The translations under genes were made by a program, and so were the position numbers. DNA of 64,000 nt from Pseudomonas sp. 10S4 (lineage in GTDB: Bacteria > Pseudomonadota > Gammaproteobacteria > Pseudomonadales > Pseudomonadaceae), in NCBI RefSeq assembly GCF_034344865.1, contig NZ_CP133774.1, positions 434,001-498,000 of the forward strand, written 5' to 3'. Of the stretch, positions 55,944-64,000 are shown piece by piece. Every line of letters begins with the position of its first letter. Position 1 is the first letter of the stretch. Under the pieces are notes generated by a model. It did no database searches. It was not told where the DNA came from and worked only from the letters and a program-made list of their open reading frames with translations.

Positions 55944-57806
55944 TTATTCCTCGATTTCATTCAGGTTGCGCCCCGCCAGAGCGGCTTTCACCGTCGAGTC
56001 CAGGCGGCGGGCAGCAAAGGCATCAGTCACTTGCGACAGACGCTTGGTCTGCTGCTCGATGGCGAAACCATCGGTGCCTTTCATCAGTTCGGTCAGTTCC
56101 TGCACTTGCATCTCGATGACCATGCGCTCGTCGGCGTCGAGCAGACGCTCGCCATCAACCTCGAGGGCGCCCTGCACCGCTTCGATCAGGCGCTGGGCAT
56201 CAACTTGCTGCTCACGCAATACACGAGCGACTTTGTCGTCGTTGGCGTGCTGGAACGAATCTTTCAGCATCTTGGCGATTTCGCCGTCGGTCAGGCCGTA
56301 GGACGGCTTGACCTGAATACTGGCTTCGACGCCCGAGCCCAACTCACGCGCCGCAACGCTGAGCAGACCATCGGCATCGACCTGGAAGGTCACGCGAATC
56401 TTCGCCGCGCCAGCCACCATCGCCGGAATGCCGCGCAATTCGAAGCGCGCCAGGGAACGGCAATCGCTGATCAACTCACGCTCGCCCTGCAAGACGTGAA
56501 TCGCCATGGCCGACTGGCCATCTTTGTATGTGGTGAAGTCCTGGGCGCGGGCGACGGGGATGGTGGTGTTGCGCGGAATCACCTTCTCCATCAGGCCGCC
56601 CATGGTTTCCAGCCCCAGGGACAATGGAATCACGTCGAGCAGCAGCAGCTCGCCGCCATCGCGCTTGTTGCCAGCCAAGGTATCGGCCTGGATCGCGGCA
56701 CCAATGGCCACCACTTGATCCGGATCGATTTCGGTCAACGGCTGACGACCAAAGGCTTCAGCGACGGCGTCGCGAACGCGAGGTACGCGAGTAGAGCCGC
56801 CAACCATAACTACAGCGTGCACTTCTTCCAGCTCGATGCCGGAGTCACGCACTGCACGGCGACAGGCTTTCAGGCTGCGGGCAACCATCGGCTCGATCAG
56901 CGCATCGAAGGCTTCGCGGGTCAACTGGGCTTTCCAGTCGCCGTAAGCGACTTCAACAGTTGCGACCGTGGTCAGGGCTTCTTTGGCCGCACACGCGGTT
57001 TGCAGCAGATGGCGTTGCGCGCCCGGATCGAGGTCGGCGGACAAACCGGCGCGCTCAATGATCCAGCCAGCGATCGCGTGATCGAAGTCGTCGCCGCCCA
57101 AGGCGCTATCGCCACCAGTGGCCAACACTTCAAACACGCCGCCAGTCAGGCGCAGAATCGAAATATCGAATGTACCGCCGCCCAAGTCATAAATAGCGAC
57201 CAGGCCTTCAGCATGCTGATCCAGACCATAAGCCACCGCAGCAGCGGTCGGCTCATTGAGCAAACGCAGCACGTTAAGACCAGCCAGCTTGGCCGCGTCC
57301 TTGGTGGCTTGACGCTGAGCATCATCGAAATAGGCCGGAACGGTGATCACCGCGCCCACCAGCTCACCGCCCAACGTCGACTCGGCGCGCTGACGCAGCA
57401 CCTTGAGGATTTCGGCAGAGACTTCGACCGGACTTTTCGGACCTTGCACGGTGTCGATGAACGGCATGTGCGATTCGCCACCGACAAAGCGGTATGGCAA
57501 TTGATCGCCCAATTGCTTGACGTCGGACAGACCACGACCCATCAAGCGCTTGACCGACAGCACGGTATTCAAGGGATCGGTAGCGGCAGCCAGTTTGGCG
57601 GATTCGCCAACTTCGACGCGGTCGGCGTGATAGCGCACGGCAGACGGCAGGATGACCTGCCCGTCAGCGTCGGCCAGAGGTTCGGAAAGACCACTGCGCA
57701 ATGCAGCGACCAGCGAATTGGTAGTGCCCAAGTCGATCCCCACAGCCAGACGACGCTGGTGCGGTTGAGGACTTTGGCCGGGTTCGGCGATCTGCAGTAG
57801 GGCCAT
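55944..57806 (-). CDS. hscA: Fe-S assembly chaperone HscA (Hsp70 family)
   Basis: This 620-residue specialised Hsp70 helps release clusters from IscU. The ATPase domain has [12 protein letters not shown] near residue 24, [14 protein letters not shown] and [13 protein letters not shown]. The substrate-binding domain begins near residue 400 ([12 protein letters not shown]). Length is standard for HscA and shorter than DnaK because the C-terminal tail is missing. It works with the J-protein HscB encoded just upstream and recognises the LPPVK motif of IscU, which is present in this window's IscU. Confidence 0.96.
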   Translation of the reverse strand: MALLQIAEPGQSPQPHQRRLAVGIDLGTTNSLVAALRSGLSEPLADADGQVILPSAVRYHADRVEVGESAKLAAATDPLNTVLSVKRLMGRGLSDVKQLGDQLPYRFVGGESHMPFIDTVQGPKSPVEVSAEILKVLRQRAESTLGGELVGAVITVPAYFDDAQRQATKDAAKLAGLNVLRLLNEPTAAAVAYGLDQHAEGLVAIYDLGGGTFDISILRLTGGVFEVLATGGDSALGGDDFDHAIAGWIIERAGLSADLDPGAQRHLLQTACAAKEALTTVATVEVAYGDWKAQLTREAFDALIEPMVARSLKACRRAVRDSGIELEEVHAVVMVGGSTRVPRVRDAVAEAFGRQPLTEIDPDQVVAIGAAIQADTLAGNKRDGGELLLLDVIPLSLGLETMGGLMEKVIPRNTTIPVARAQDFTTYKDGQSAMAIHVLQGERELISDCRSLARFELRGIPAMVAGAAKIRVTFQVDADGLLSVAARELGSGVEASIQVKPSYGLTDGEIAKMLKDSFQHANDDKVARVLREQQVDAQRLIEAVQGALEVDGERLLDADERMVIEMQVQELTELMKGTDGFAIEQQTKRLSQVTDAFAARRLDSTVKAALAGRNLNEIEE

Positions 57807-57857
57807 CGTAATCAGGACTTATCTGTATATCAGGCGTGCGACCGGAGCGGCACTGGG

Positions 57858-58378
57858 TTAATCGTCGAGGCGCTCTTCTAACTGGCGCACTTCGTAGGTG
57901 AGCTTGTCGAGGAACTGCATACGCCGCATCAGGCGTTCGGCCTGTTCACGTTGCGCTGCATCATCCCAACAGGCTGCGAAGCTTTCGTTCAGTTCATCCT
58001 GTGCAACCTTCAAGCGGCGCTTAAACACGGCAATGCCGGCCAGGTCGGCGCTGTCTTGCAGGTCTTCGAGCTCTTCGCGCCATTGCATCTGTTGCAGAAG
58101 AAACTCCGGATCATGCACCGTGACCTCCAGCGGCAACTCGCGACCACCCATGGCGAGCAGATAACGCGCGCGTTTCGGGGGCTTTTGAGCGTCTGGTAAG
58201 CCTCGTTGAGGTTCGCGGATTGCTCGAGCGCCAGCCGCTGCTCGCGCTCGGGAGCGTCGGCAAAGCGGTCCGGATGAACACCGCGCGCCAACTCACGATA
58301 GCGCGTGGCCAACTGTTCGAGATCCAGACGGAAGCTCGGCTGCAGTTCAAATAAAGCGTAATGACAAGGAATACCCAC
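57858..58378 (-). CDS. hscB: Co-chaperone HscB (one frameshift)
   Basis: This J-domain protein of about 173 residues delivers IscU to HscA. The J domain is at residues 1–75 with the HPD motif in [14 protein letters not shown], and the C-terminal helical bundle contains [17 protein letters not shown]. As read, the frame breaks near 58,178. Six C should stand in AAAAGCCCCCCG but only five are present. Repair gives [16 protein letters not shown]. The start is GTG 58,378 ([12 protein letters not shown]), which follows the iscA stop by eight bases. The deletion in a homopolymer is a typical sequencing error. Confidence 0.93.
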
Positions 58379-58386
58379 GCGCAGCC

Positions 58387-58710
58387 TCAGATGTTGAAGC
58401 TTTCGCCGCAGCCACATTCACCGCGTACGTTGGGATTGTTGAACTTGAAGCCTTCGTTCAACCCTTCCTTGACGAAATCGAGCTCGGTGCCGTCCAGGTA
58501 TGCCAGGCTTTTCGGGTCGATGATCACTTTCTCGCCGTGACTTTCGAACACCTGATCCTCTGCAACCACCTCGTCGACGAACTCCAGCACGTAGGCAAGG
58601 CCGGAACAGCCTGTGGTGCGAACACCCAGACGAATCCCTTCACCTTTGCCGCGCCCGTTGAGGGAGCGTCGCACGTGTTGAGCTGCCGCTTCTGTCATGC
58701 TGATAGCCAT
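58387..58710 (-). CDS. iscA: Iron-sulfur carrier IscA
   Basis: This 107-residue A-type carrier has the three invariant cysteines, [10 protein letters not shown] near residue 35 and GECGCGESF near the C-terminus. The ATG at 58,710 gives the standard start [14 protein letters not shown]; an upstream in-frame ATG adds eight residues and is less likely. It lies between iscU and hscB. It receives clusters from the IscU system and passes them to targets such as IspG, which is also encoded in this window. Confidence 0.95.
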   Translation of the reverse strand: MAISMTEAAAQHVRRSLNGRGKGEGIRLGVRTTGCSGLAYVLEFVDEVVAEDQVFESHGEKVIIDPKSLAYLDGTELDFVKEGLNEGFKFNNPNVRGECGCGESFNI

Positions 58711-58744
58711 CGGTGACTCCTTACTCGTCGCCAATACTTGAAAG

Positions 58745-59131
58745 TCAGATCAAGCCTTTCTTCTGCTTGTAGTCGCGAACGGCCGCTTTGATAGCGTCTT
58801 CAGCAAGTACGGAGCAGTGAATTTTCACTGGCGGCAGGGCCAGTTCTTCAGCCAGCTGAGTGTTCTTGATGGTCTCTGCTTCATCCAGAGTCTTGCCTTT
58901 CATCCACTCGGTGGCCAGGGAGCTGGACGCGATAGCGGAACCGCAACCATAGGTCTTGAACTTGGCGTCTTCGATGATGCCTTGCTCGTTAACCTTGATC
59001 TGCAGACGCATCACGTCGCCGCACGCCGGAGCGCCGACCATGCCAGTGCCGACATCCGGGTCTTCCGCGTCCATCTTGCCGACGTTGCGCGGGTTCTCGT
59101 AGTGGTCGATGACCTTTTCGCTGTAAGCCAT
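58745..59131 (-). CDS. iscU: Iron-sulfur cluster scaffold IscU
   Basis: This 128-residue scaffold assembles [2Fe-2S] clusters. The three cysteines are in [26 protein letters not shown] and [12 protein letters not shown]. The HscA recognition motif LPPVK stands at [10 protein letters not shown]. It starts [18 protein letters not shown], standard for the family. Located between iscS and iscA. Confidence 0.97.
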   Translation of the reverse strand: MAYSEKVIDHYENPRNVGKMDAEDPDVGTGMVGAPACGDVMRLQIKVNEQGIIEDAKFKTYGCGSAIASSSLATEWMKGKTLDEAETIKNTQLAEELALPPVKIHCSVLAEDAIKAAVRDYKQKKGLI

Positions 59132-59215
59132 GATTCTTAATCCTCACTCATCAGAGAGTCGCTCTTGAGCCCTGCACACTTAAGTATTGCAGGGCCGGTT
59201 TGCGGCGACTTGAAA

Positions 59216-60430
59216 TCAGTGTGCCGCCCACTCGATTTTCGAAATGTCGACACCGTCTTTGTACATGTCCCACAGCGGCGACAAAGTGCGCAGCTTGGTA
59301 ACGGCCTCGCAGACTTTCTGCGCGGCGTAGTCGATTTCTTCTTCGGTGGTGAAACGGCCGAAGGTGAAGCGAATCGAGCTGTGTGCCAGTTCGTCGTTGC
59401 GGCCCAGGGCGCGCAGTACGTACGAAGGCTCAAGGGAGGCCGAGGTGCAGGCCGAACCGGACGAAACCGCCAGATCCTTGAGGGCCATGATCAGCGACTC
59501 GCCTTCAACGTAGTTGAAGCTCAGGTTCAGGTTGTGCGGTACGCGGGCGGTCATGCTGCCGTTGATGTACAGCTCTTCCAGGCCTTCGACCTGCTTGAAG
59601 AAGCGGTCGCTCAGGGCTTTGATGCGCACGTTCTCGGCAGCCATGTCTTCCTTGGCTACACGGAAGGCTTCACCCATGCCGACGATCTGGTGAGTCGCCA
59701 GGGTGCCGGAACGCATGCCACGTTCGTGACCGCCGCCATGCATGGTCGCTTCGATGCGAACACGCGGCTTGCGGCTGACGTACAGCGCGCCGATGCCTTT
59801 AGGGCCGTAGGTTTTGTGGGCAGAGAACGACATCATGTCGACTTTCAGCTTCGACAGGTCGATATCAACCTTGCCGGTGGACTGAGCCGCGTCAACGTGG
59901 AACAGAATGCCCTTGGAGCGGGTCAGTTCGCCGATGGCTGCGATGTCGTTGATGGTGCCGATTTCGTTGTTCACGTGCATGACCGAAACCAGGATGGTGT
60001 CGTCACGCAGTGCTGCTTCGATCATTGCAGGCGTTACCAGACCATCAGTCTGAGGCTCGAGGTAGGTCACTTCGAAGCCTTCACGCTCCAGTTGGCGCAT
60101 GGTGTCGAGGACAGCCTTGTGCTCAATCTTGGTGGTGATCAGGTGTTTGCCTTTGGTCGCATAGAAATGCGCCGCACCCTTGATTGCCAGGTTGTCGGAT
60201 TCGGTGGCACCAGAGGTCCAGACGATTTCACGCGGGTCGGCGTTGACCAGATCTGCGACCTGACGACGGGCGTTTTCGACGGACTCTTCAGCTTTCCAGC
60301 CGAACACATGGGAACGGGACGCCGGGTTACCGAAGTTTCCGTCGACCAGCAGGCATTCACTCATCTTTTGCGCGACACGCGGATCAACCGGGGTGGTCGC
60401 AGAGTAATCAAGGTAAATCGGCAATTTCAT
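59216..60430 (-). CDS. iscS: Cysteine desulfurase IscS
   Basis: This 404-residue PLP enzyme takes sulfur from cysteine for clusters and tRNA thiolation. The PLP lysine is in [18 protein letters not shown] (near residue 206), and the mobile-loop cysteine is in [17 protein letters not shown] (near 328). The N-terminus [18 protein letters not shown] is standard and the C-terminus ends EWAAH, close to the usual EW.HH tail. It follows iscR by 50 bases on the same strand. Confidence 0.97.
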   Translation of the reverse strand: MKLPIYLDYSATTPVDPRVAQKMSECLLVDGNFGNPASRSHVFGWKAEESVENARRQVADLVNADPREIVWTSGATESDNLAIKGAAHFYATKGKHLITTKIEHKAVLDTMRQLEREGFEVTYLEPQTDGLVTPAMIEAALRDDTILVSVMHVNNEIGTINDIAAIGELTRSKGILFHVDAAQSTGKVDIDLSKLKVDMMSFSAHKTYGPKGIGALYVSRKPRVRIEATMHGGGHERGMRSGTLATHQIVGMGEAFRVAKEDMAAENVRIKALSDRFFKQVEGLEELYINGSMTARVPHNLNLSFNYVEGESLIMALKDLAVSSGSACTSASLEPSYVLRALGRNDELAHSSIRFTFGRFTTEEEIDYAAQKVCEAVTKLRTLSPLWDMYKDGVDISKIEWAAH

Positions 60431-60480
60431 GGACTATCTCCTAAATCAGGCTGGCTGGCGTGCCGCTTGCTCTTTGGCTG

Positions 60481-60972
60481 TCATTCGACGGCGGACGCTT
60501 CAATCTTGTCCAGGCGTGGCGCCTTGCCATTGCAACGGCGCTGATCCTGACGCTGGGCTACTTCTTGCACCTCACGGCGAGTTACAAGGTCAGCCAAGCT
60601 GATACCGCTCAGAAATTCGTGAATCTGCAGGCTCAGATCGCACCACAAGTGGTGGGTCAGGCAGGTATCGCCGGAATGGCAATCACCTTGGCCCTGGCAT
60701 TTGGTTGCATCGACCGATTCGTTTACCGCATCGATCACTTGGGCGACCTGGATGCCCTGCATGTCGCGGGACAGTTGGTAGCCACCGCCCGGACCACGAA
60801 CACTGGAGACCAGATTGCTACGACGCAATTTGGCGAAAAGCTGTTCAAGGTAGGACAGGGAGATGCCTTGGCGCTCGGAGATATCGGCCAGGGACACCGG
60901 CCCGTGCTGCGCATGCAACGCCAGGTCAAGCATGGCGGTCACGGCGTATCGGCCTTTTGTAGTCAGTCTCAT
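60481..60972 (-). CDS. iscR: Rrf2-family iron-sulfur regulator IscR
   Basis: This 163-residue regulator senses Fe-S status and represses isc when it holds a [2Fe-2S] cluster. The winged helix is near residues 1–60 ([51 protein letters not shown]). The ligand cysteines are in [13 protein letters not shown] (CX5CX5C spacing) with H107 in LTHHLW. ATG 60,972 gives MRLTTKG; an upstream start two codons longer is open. Two type 1-like IscR boxes overlap its promoter, so negative autoregulation is expected. Confidence 0.96.
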   Translation of the reverse strand: MRLTTKGRYAVTAMLDLALHAQHGPVSLADISERQGISLSYLEQLFAKLRRSNLVSSVRGPGGGYQLSRDMQGIQVAQVIDAVNESVDATKCQGQGDCHSGDTCLTHHLWCDLSLQIHEFLSGISLADLVTRREVQEVAQRQDQRRCNGKAPRLDKIEASAVE

Positions 60973-61003
60973 GGACAATTACCACGGAGTTCGGAATGGG
61001 GCG

Positions 61004-61065
61004 AGTATGCAATTCCCGAGTATTTAAGTCAACTATAAGACCTAGTACTTTAGTCAGGTTTACCC
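61004..61065 (-). promoter_or_regulatory. isc operon promoter with two IscR type 1-like boxes
   Basis: On the minus strand a sigma70 promoter reads TTGACT (61,027–61,032), 17 bases, then CATACT (61,004–61,009). One box similar to the type 1 consensus, ATAGTTGACTTAAATACTCG, covers 61,012–61,036 and overlaps the -35. A second, AAACCTGACTAAAGTACTAGG, is at about 61,041–61,063. The pair resembles the arrangement at other iscR promoters. Confidence 0.75.
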
Positions 61066-61148
61066 GCAAAAGAGCGCGCGCATCATATCAGGGTCTGCAG
61101 CCTAATGGCACACCGGTCAGCGCCGTGCCATTGCCTGATCACGACCTA

Positions 61149-61233
61149 CGTAGGAGCTGCCGAAGGCTGCGATCTTTTGATCTTCGCCTTTGAAAAGCAA
61201 AGTCAAAAGATCGCAGCCTTCGGCAGCTCCACA
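61149..61233. repeat. Inverted repeat, GCTGCCGAAGGCTGCGATC class
   Basis: CGTAGGAGCTGCCGAAGGCTGCGATCTTTTGATCTTC and its inverse ending GCAGCTCC are 25 bases apart. Second member of the family at 36,146. It lies between cysE and the isc promoter. Confidence 0.85.
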
Positions 61234-61237
61234 GGCA

Positions 61238-62014
61238 TCAGCCGGCCTTGGTTTCGTCTTTGCCTTTTACGCAGGCGAAGTCTTCTTCACGCAGTTCAGG
61301 CAAATCCTTGGCGCAGTAATTACTGCCCAGATCCTTCAAGGCACCGCACATCCCCTCCAGACGACCATCGACCGCCTGCAGGTGATCCAGCAACTGACCA
61401 ATGGCACGCGCCACCGGGTCCGGCATGTCTTCACCGACGCCATAAGCATCGAAGCCGATCTTCTCGGCCATTGCCTTGCGCTTGGCATCTTGCTCTTCAT
61501 CGGACTTGACGATGATCCGCCCTGGAATCCCGACGACCGTCGCACCCGGCGGAACAGCCTTGGTCACCACGGCATTGGAACCGACCTTGGCCCCGGCGCC
61601 GACCGTGAATGGCCCGAGCACCTTGGCGCCCGCCCCCACCACAACCCCGTCTTCGAGGGTCGGGTGACGCTTGCCCTTGTTCCAACTGGTGCCACCGAGG
61701 GTCACACCCTGATAAAGGGTGACGTCGTTGCCGATTTCGGCGGTCTCACCGATGACAATGCCCATGCCATGGTCAATAAAGAAACGACGACCGACCTTGG
61801 CGCCCGGATGAATCTCAATCCCGGTCAACCATCGGCCAAAATTCGAGACCAGACGCGCCAGCCACTTCCAGCCCATGCCCCATAGGGCTGACGACAGGCG
61901 ATGAATCCAGATGGCATGCATGCCGGGGTAGCAAGTCAGGACTTCAAAAGCGTTACGCGCTGCCGGATCACGGTGGAAAACACTCTGGATATCTTCACGC
62001 AAACGCTCAAACAT
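61238..62014 (-). CDS. cysE: Serine O-acetyltransferase CysE
   Basis: This 258-residue hexapeptide-repeat enzyme makes O-acetylserine for cysteine synthesis. The N-terminal helical part ([31 protein letters not shown]) is followed by the left-handed beta-helix ([47 protein letters not shown]). The active-site histidine and aspartate are in FIDHG. It has a longer C-terminal tail than E. coli CysE, ending KGKDETKAG, as found in pseudomonads. Three bases from trmJ. Linkage to the isc operon, which needs cysteine, is conserved. Confidence 0.95.
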   Translation of the reverse strand: MFERLREDIQSVFHRDPAARNAFEVLTCYPGMHAIWIHRLSSALWGMGWKWLARLVSNFGRWLTGIEIHPGAKVGRRFFIDHGMGIVIGETAEIGNDVTLYQGVTLGGTSWNKGKRHPTLEDGVVVGAGAKVLGPFTVGAGAKVGSNAVVTKAVPPGATVVGIPGRIIVKSDEEQDAKRKAMAEKIGFDAYGVGEDMPDPVARAIGQLLDHLQAVDGRLEGMCGALKDLGSNYCAKDLPELREEDFACVKGKDETKAG

Positions 62015-62017
62015 TTT

Positions 62018-62788
62018 TCAATCCTTCCGCTTAAGAAGCTCACCACGGGCCGCTTTCTGGGTTTCCGTGAGGATGCCACGCAATATATTCATTTCCGCCC
62101 GGCTGACCGAGCTTCGTCCGTACAACCGACGCAGGCGCGCCATCAAGTGTCGCGGCTTTTCCGGATCGAGAAATTCAATGGCCACCAGGGTTTGCTCCAG
62201 GTGCTCATAGAATCGCTCCAGCTCATCCATGGTCGCCAATTCACCACTCTTGGTGGACGCCACTTCATCCTTCTCGACCTTGCTCGGCTGACCCGCGGCT
62301 GCGAGCCAGGACATGCGCACTTCATAACTCAACACCTGCACCGCCGCCCCAAGGTTCAGCGAGCTGAACTCAGGGTCTGATGGGATGTGCACGTGATAAT
62401 GACATCGCTGCAGCTCTTCATTGGTCAGGCCGGAATCTTCACGACCAAAGACCAAGGCAATCTCGGCACCCTGCGCAGCCTCCTCGACCACTTTCACACC
62501 GCATTCGCGGGGATCGAGCAGCGGCCAGGGAATGCGGCGGTCACGAGCACTGGTGCCGAGCACCAGATTGCAACCGACCAAGGCATCTTCCAAGGTGGCG
62601 ACGACTTGCGCGTTTTCAAGGATGTCACCGGCACCGGAGGCACGAGCATCGGCCTCGTGATGCGGGAACAACCGCGGTTCGACCAGCACCAGCCGCGACA
62701 GGCCCATGTTCTTCATGGCACGCGCAGCCCCGCCGATATTGCCGGGATGGCTGGTATTGACCAGGACGACACGAATGTTTTGCAGCAC
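62018..62788 (-). CDS. trmJ: tRNA (cytidine/uridine-32-2'-O)-methyltransferase TrmJ
   Basis: This 256-residue SPOUT methyltransferase modifies position 32 in tRNA. It begins MLQNIRVVLVNTSHPGNIGGAARAMKNMG, with the SpoU motif 1 NxxHPGNIGGAARA. Motif 2 is LVFGREDSGLTNEEL, and motif 3 is SLNLGAAVQVLSYEVR. The C-terminal helical extension (residues 170–256) fits TrmJ, not smaller SpoU members. It is divergent from suhB and forms an operon with cysE. Confidence 0.94.
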   Translation of the reverse strand: MLQNIRVVLVNTSHPGNIGGAARAMKNMGLSRLVLVEPRLFPHHEADARASGAGDILENAQVVATLEDALVGCNLVLGTSARDRRIPWPLLDPRECGVKVVEEAAQGAEIALVFGREDSGLTNEELQRCHYHVHIPSDPEFSSLNLGAAVQVLSYEVRMSWLAAAGQPSKVEKDEVASTKSGELATMDELERFYEHLEQTLVAIEFLDPEKPRHLMARLRRLYGRSSVSRAEMNILRGILTETQKAARGELLKRKD

Positions 62789-62870
62789 GGGAGGCGATCT
62801 CGAACACTAAATTAGGGAGCCGAATCTTACAGCTCAACCTACCGTTAAGCTATGAAAGCGAACACCGACC

Positions 62871-62898
62871 TTCACCTGTAGAAACTTTCTGATAGAAT
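62871..62898 (+). promoter_or_regulatory. suhB promoter
   Basis: TTCACC (62,871–62,876) and TAGAAT (62,893–62,898) with a 16-base spacer give a sigma70-type promoter about 36 bases before the suhB ATG. TAGGTGAC near 62,921 is the ribosome site. Confidence 0.6.
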
Positions 62899-62934
62899 GC
62901 CCGGCTTTCTTTAACAACCTTAGGTGACACATCC

Positions 62935-63750
62935 ATGCAGCCCATGCTGAATATCGCGCTGCGCGCCGCCCGCAGCGCCAGTGAATTGATCTTCCGCTCC
63001 ATCGAGCGCCTGGATACCATCAAGGTCGACGAAAAAGACGCCAAGGATTACGTATCCGAGGTGGATCGCGCCGCCGAACAGAAAATCATCGACGCGCTGC
63101 GCAAGGCCTACCCTACCCATGGCATTCTCGGTGAAGAAACCGGTATGCACCCAGGTAGCGGCGAAGGCGAAGAATACCTGTGGATCATCGATCCGCTGGA
63201 CGGCACCACCAACTTCCTGCGCGGCATTCCTCACTTCGCTGTCAGCATCGCCTGCAAATACCGCGGTCGCCTGGAACACGCTGTTGTTCTGGACCCGGTT
63301 CGCCAGGAAGAATTCACTGCCAGCCGTGGTCGCGGCGCTCAACTGAACGGTCGTCGCCTTCGCGTCAGCGGTCGCACCAGCCTCGACGGCGCCCTGCTGG
63401 GTACCGGCTTCCCGTTCCGTGACGACCAGATGGACAACCTCGACAACTACCTGGGCATGTTCCGCGCCCTGGTTGGCCAGACCGCCGGCATCCGTCGCGC
63501 CGGCTCGGCTAGCCTGGACCTGGCCTACGTGGCTGCCGGTCGTTTCGACGCATTCTGGGAGTCGGGCTTGTCCGAGTGGGACATGGCTGCAGGCGCCCTG
63601 CTGATCCAGGAAGCCGGCGGCTTGGTGAGCGACTTCACCGGCGGTCACGACTTCCTTGAAAAAGGCCACGTCGTTGCTGGCAACACCAAATGCTTCAAAG
63701 CAGTTCTGACGGCCATCCAGCCTCACCTGCCGGCTTCGCTGAAACGCTAA
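62935..63750 (+). CDS. suhB: Inositol monophosphatase family protein SuhB
   Basis: This 271-residue protein of the Mg-dependent inositol monophosphatase fold has metal-binding motifs GILGEETG, IIDPLDGTTNFLRGIPHFAVSIA, and WDMAAGALLIQEAGG. SuhB also acts as a Nus factor with NusA/NusB/NusG in rRNA antitermination in E. coli, and in P. aeruginosa it affects virulence regulators. The start is MQPMLNIALRAARSASEL. A strong terminator follows. Divergent from trmJ with a sigma70-type promoter upstream. Confidence 0.96.
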   Translation: MQPMLNIALRAARSASELIFRSIERLDTIKVDEKDAKDYVSEVDRAAEQKIIDALRKAYPTHGILGEETGMHPGSGEGEEYLWIIDPLDGTTNFLRGIPHFAVSIACKYRGRLEHAVVLDPVRQEEFTASRGRGAQLNGRRLRVSGRTSLDGALLGTGFPFRDDQMDNLDNYLGMFRALVGQTAGIRRAGSASLDLAYVAAGRFDAFWESGLSEWDMAAGALLIQEAGGLVSDFTGGHDFLEKGHVVAGNTKCFKAVLTAIQPHLPASLKR

Positions 63751-63761
63751 GCGAGCGCTAC

Positions 63762-63788
63762 AAAAAGCACCCTTCGGGGTGCTTTTTT
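63762..63788 (+). terminator. Rho-independent terminator after suhB
   Basis: A perfect 11-bp stem (AAAAAGCACCC with GGGTGCTTTTT) carries a TTCG tetraloop and is followed by T residues. Confidence 0.95.
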
Positions 63789-63828
63789 ATGCCTGGAATT
63801 TGCCTTCAAGACCACCACAAAACCCAAT

Positions 63829-63917
63829 GTGGGAGCGGGCTTGCTCGCGAATGCAGTCTGTCATTCAACATCCATGTCGACTGATACACCGCATTCGCGA
63901 GCAAGCCCGCCCCCACA
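63829..63917. repeat. REP doublet
   Basis: TGTGGGAGCGGGCTTGCTCGCGAATGC faces its inverse, which has CGCCCCCACA in place of CGCTCCCACA, downstream of suhB. Confidence 0.85.
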
Positions 63918-63950
63918 GGGGTTAGTGGCGCTGCGAAAATAGCGGGCACA

Positions 63951-63980
63951 AAAAAGCACCCTTTCAGGTGCTTCTTTTTG
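63951..63980. terminator. Terminator-like hairpin near the window end
   Basis: AAAGCACC pairs with GGTGCTT around a six-base loop, with T runs on both sides. It probably also serves a converging gene beyond the window. No gene is visible after it. Confidence 0.6.
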
Positions 63981-64000
63981 ATTCTGGCAATCAGCTCATC

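Noticed and set aside
55695..57800. A 701-codon plus-strand frame across hscA
   Set aside because: Antisense to hscA; its product has no recognisable domain.

Overview
The window looks like a chromosomal segment of a Pseudomonas of the P. fluorescens group. The evidence is: GC-rich coding with Pseudomonas codon use; an isc–ndk–rlmN–pilW–rodZ–ispG–hisS–yfgM–bamB–der block in the usual pseudomonad order; oprB next to a membrane PQQ glucose dehydrogenase; guaB/guaA and xseA near each other; and many Pseudomonas-type REP palindromes between genes. No rRNA, tRNA, insertion sequence, phage gene or CRISPR array was seen.

Layout. 1–2.6 kb: a YqjI-like PadR regulator with a ferric-siderophore reductase, then two small genes. 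2.8–5.7 kb: a MocR-type regulator divergent from a BenE benzoate transporter. 6.0–10.0 kb: carbohydrate porin OprB and glucose dehydrogenase Gcd. 10.1–12.1 kb: a DUF6124 gene with a structured leader, followed by about 1 kb of repeats including a six-unit 71-bp tandem array. 12.1–18.3 kb: a second Lon protease, a chagasin-like lipoprotein, a YhhN protein, CmoA/CmoB and TadA. 18.3–19.7 kb: a Tat-exported multicopper oxidase. 20–28.3 kb: a self-contained trehalose PTS regulon with an EIIB-like protein, an EIIA-HPr-EI fusion, a LamB-type porin, TreC, TreB and divergent TreR. 28.5–32.8 kb: a 1445-residue toxin-like protein. 32.9–41.6 kb: guaA, guaB, a zinc-ribbon protein, a TauE permease, a LysR regulator, xseA, an M23 peptidase and a small hypothetical. 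41.8–45.7 kb: leuA with a leader-peptide attenuator, then an omega-amidase and methionine aminotransferase pair. 46–61 kb: der to iscR, all on the minus strand. 61.2–63.8 kb: cysE, trmJ and divergent suhB.

How the genes work together. The trehalose locus holds everything from outer-membrane entry to cleavage of trehalose-6-phosphate, including its own energy-coupling proteins, and two copies of an inverted operator lie between treR and treB. OprB and Gcd form the periplasmic glucose oxidation route. The isc cluster is autoregulated through apparent tandem IscR boxes. CmoA makes carboxy-SAM for CmoB.

The most novel element is the large protein at 28,462–32,799. After a dermonecrotic-toxin-like N-terminal half it carries two tandem copies of a domain resembling the TIKI/TraB/ChaN/PMT-C2 superfamily. 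The first copy keeps both GxxH motifs and the second has lost both, which suggests an enzyme plus pseudo-enzyme arrangement.

The sequence contains many single-base indels in genes that must be intact in a living cell (guaA, hisS, der, lon, cmoB, hscB, gcd, treB, treC, lamB). They are best read as assembly or sequencing errors. I give the full repaired gene extents and note where the frame breaks.
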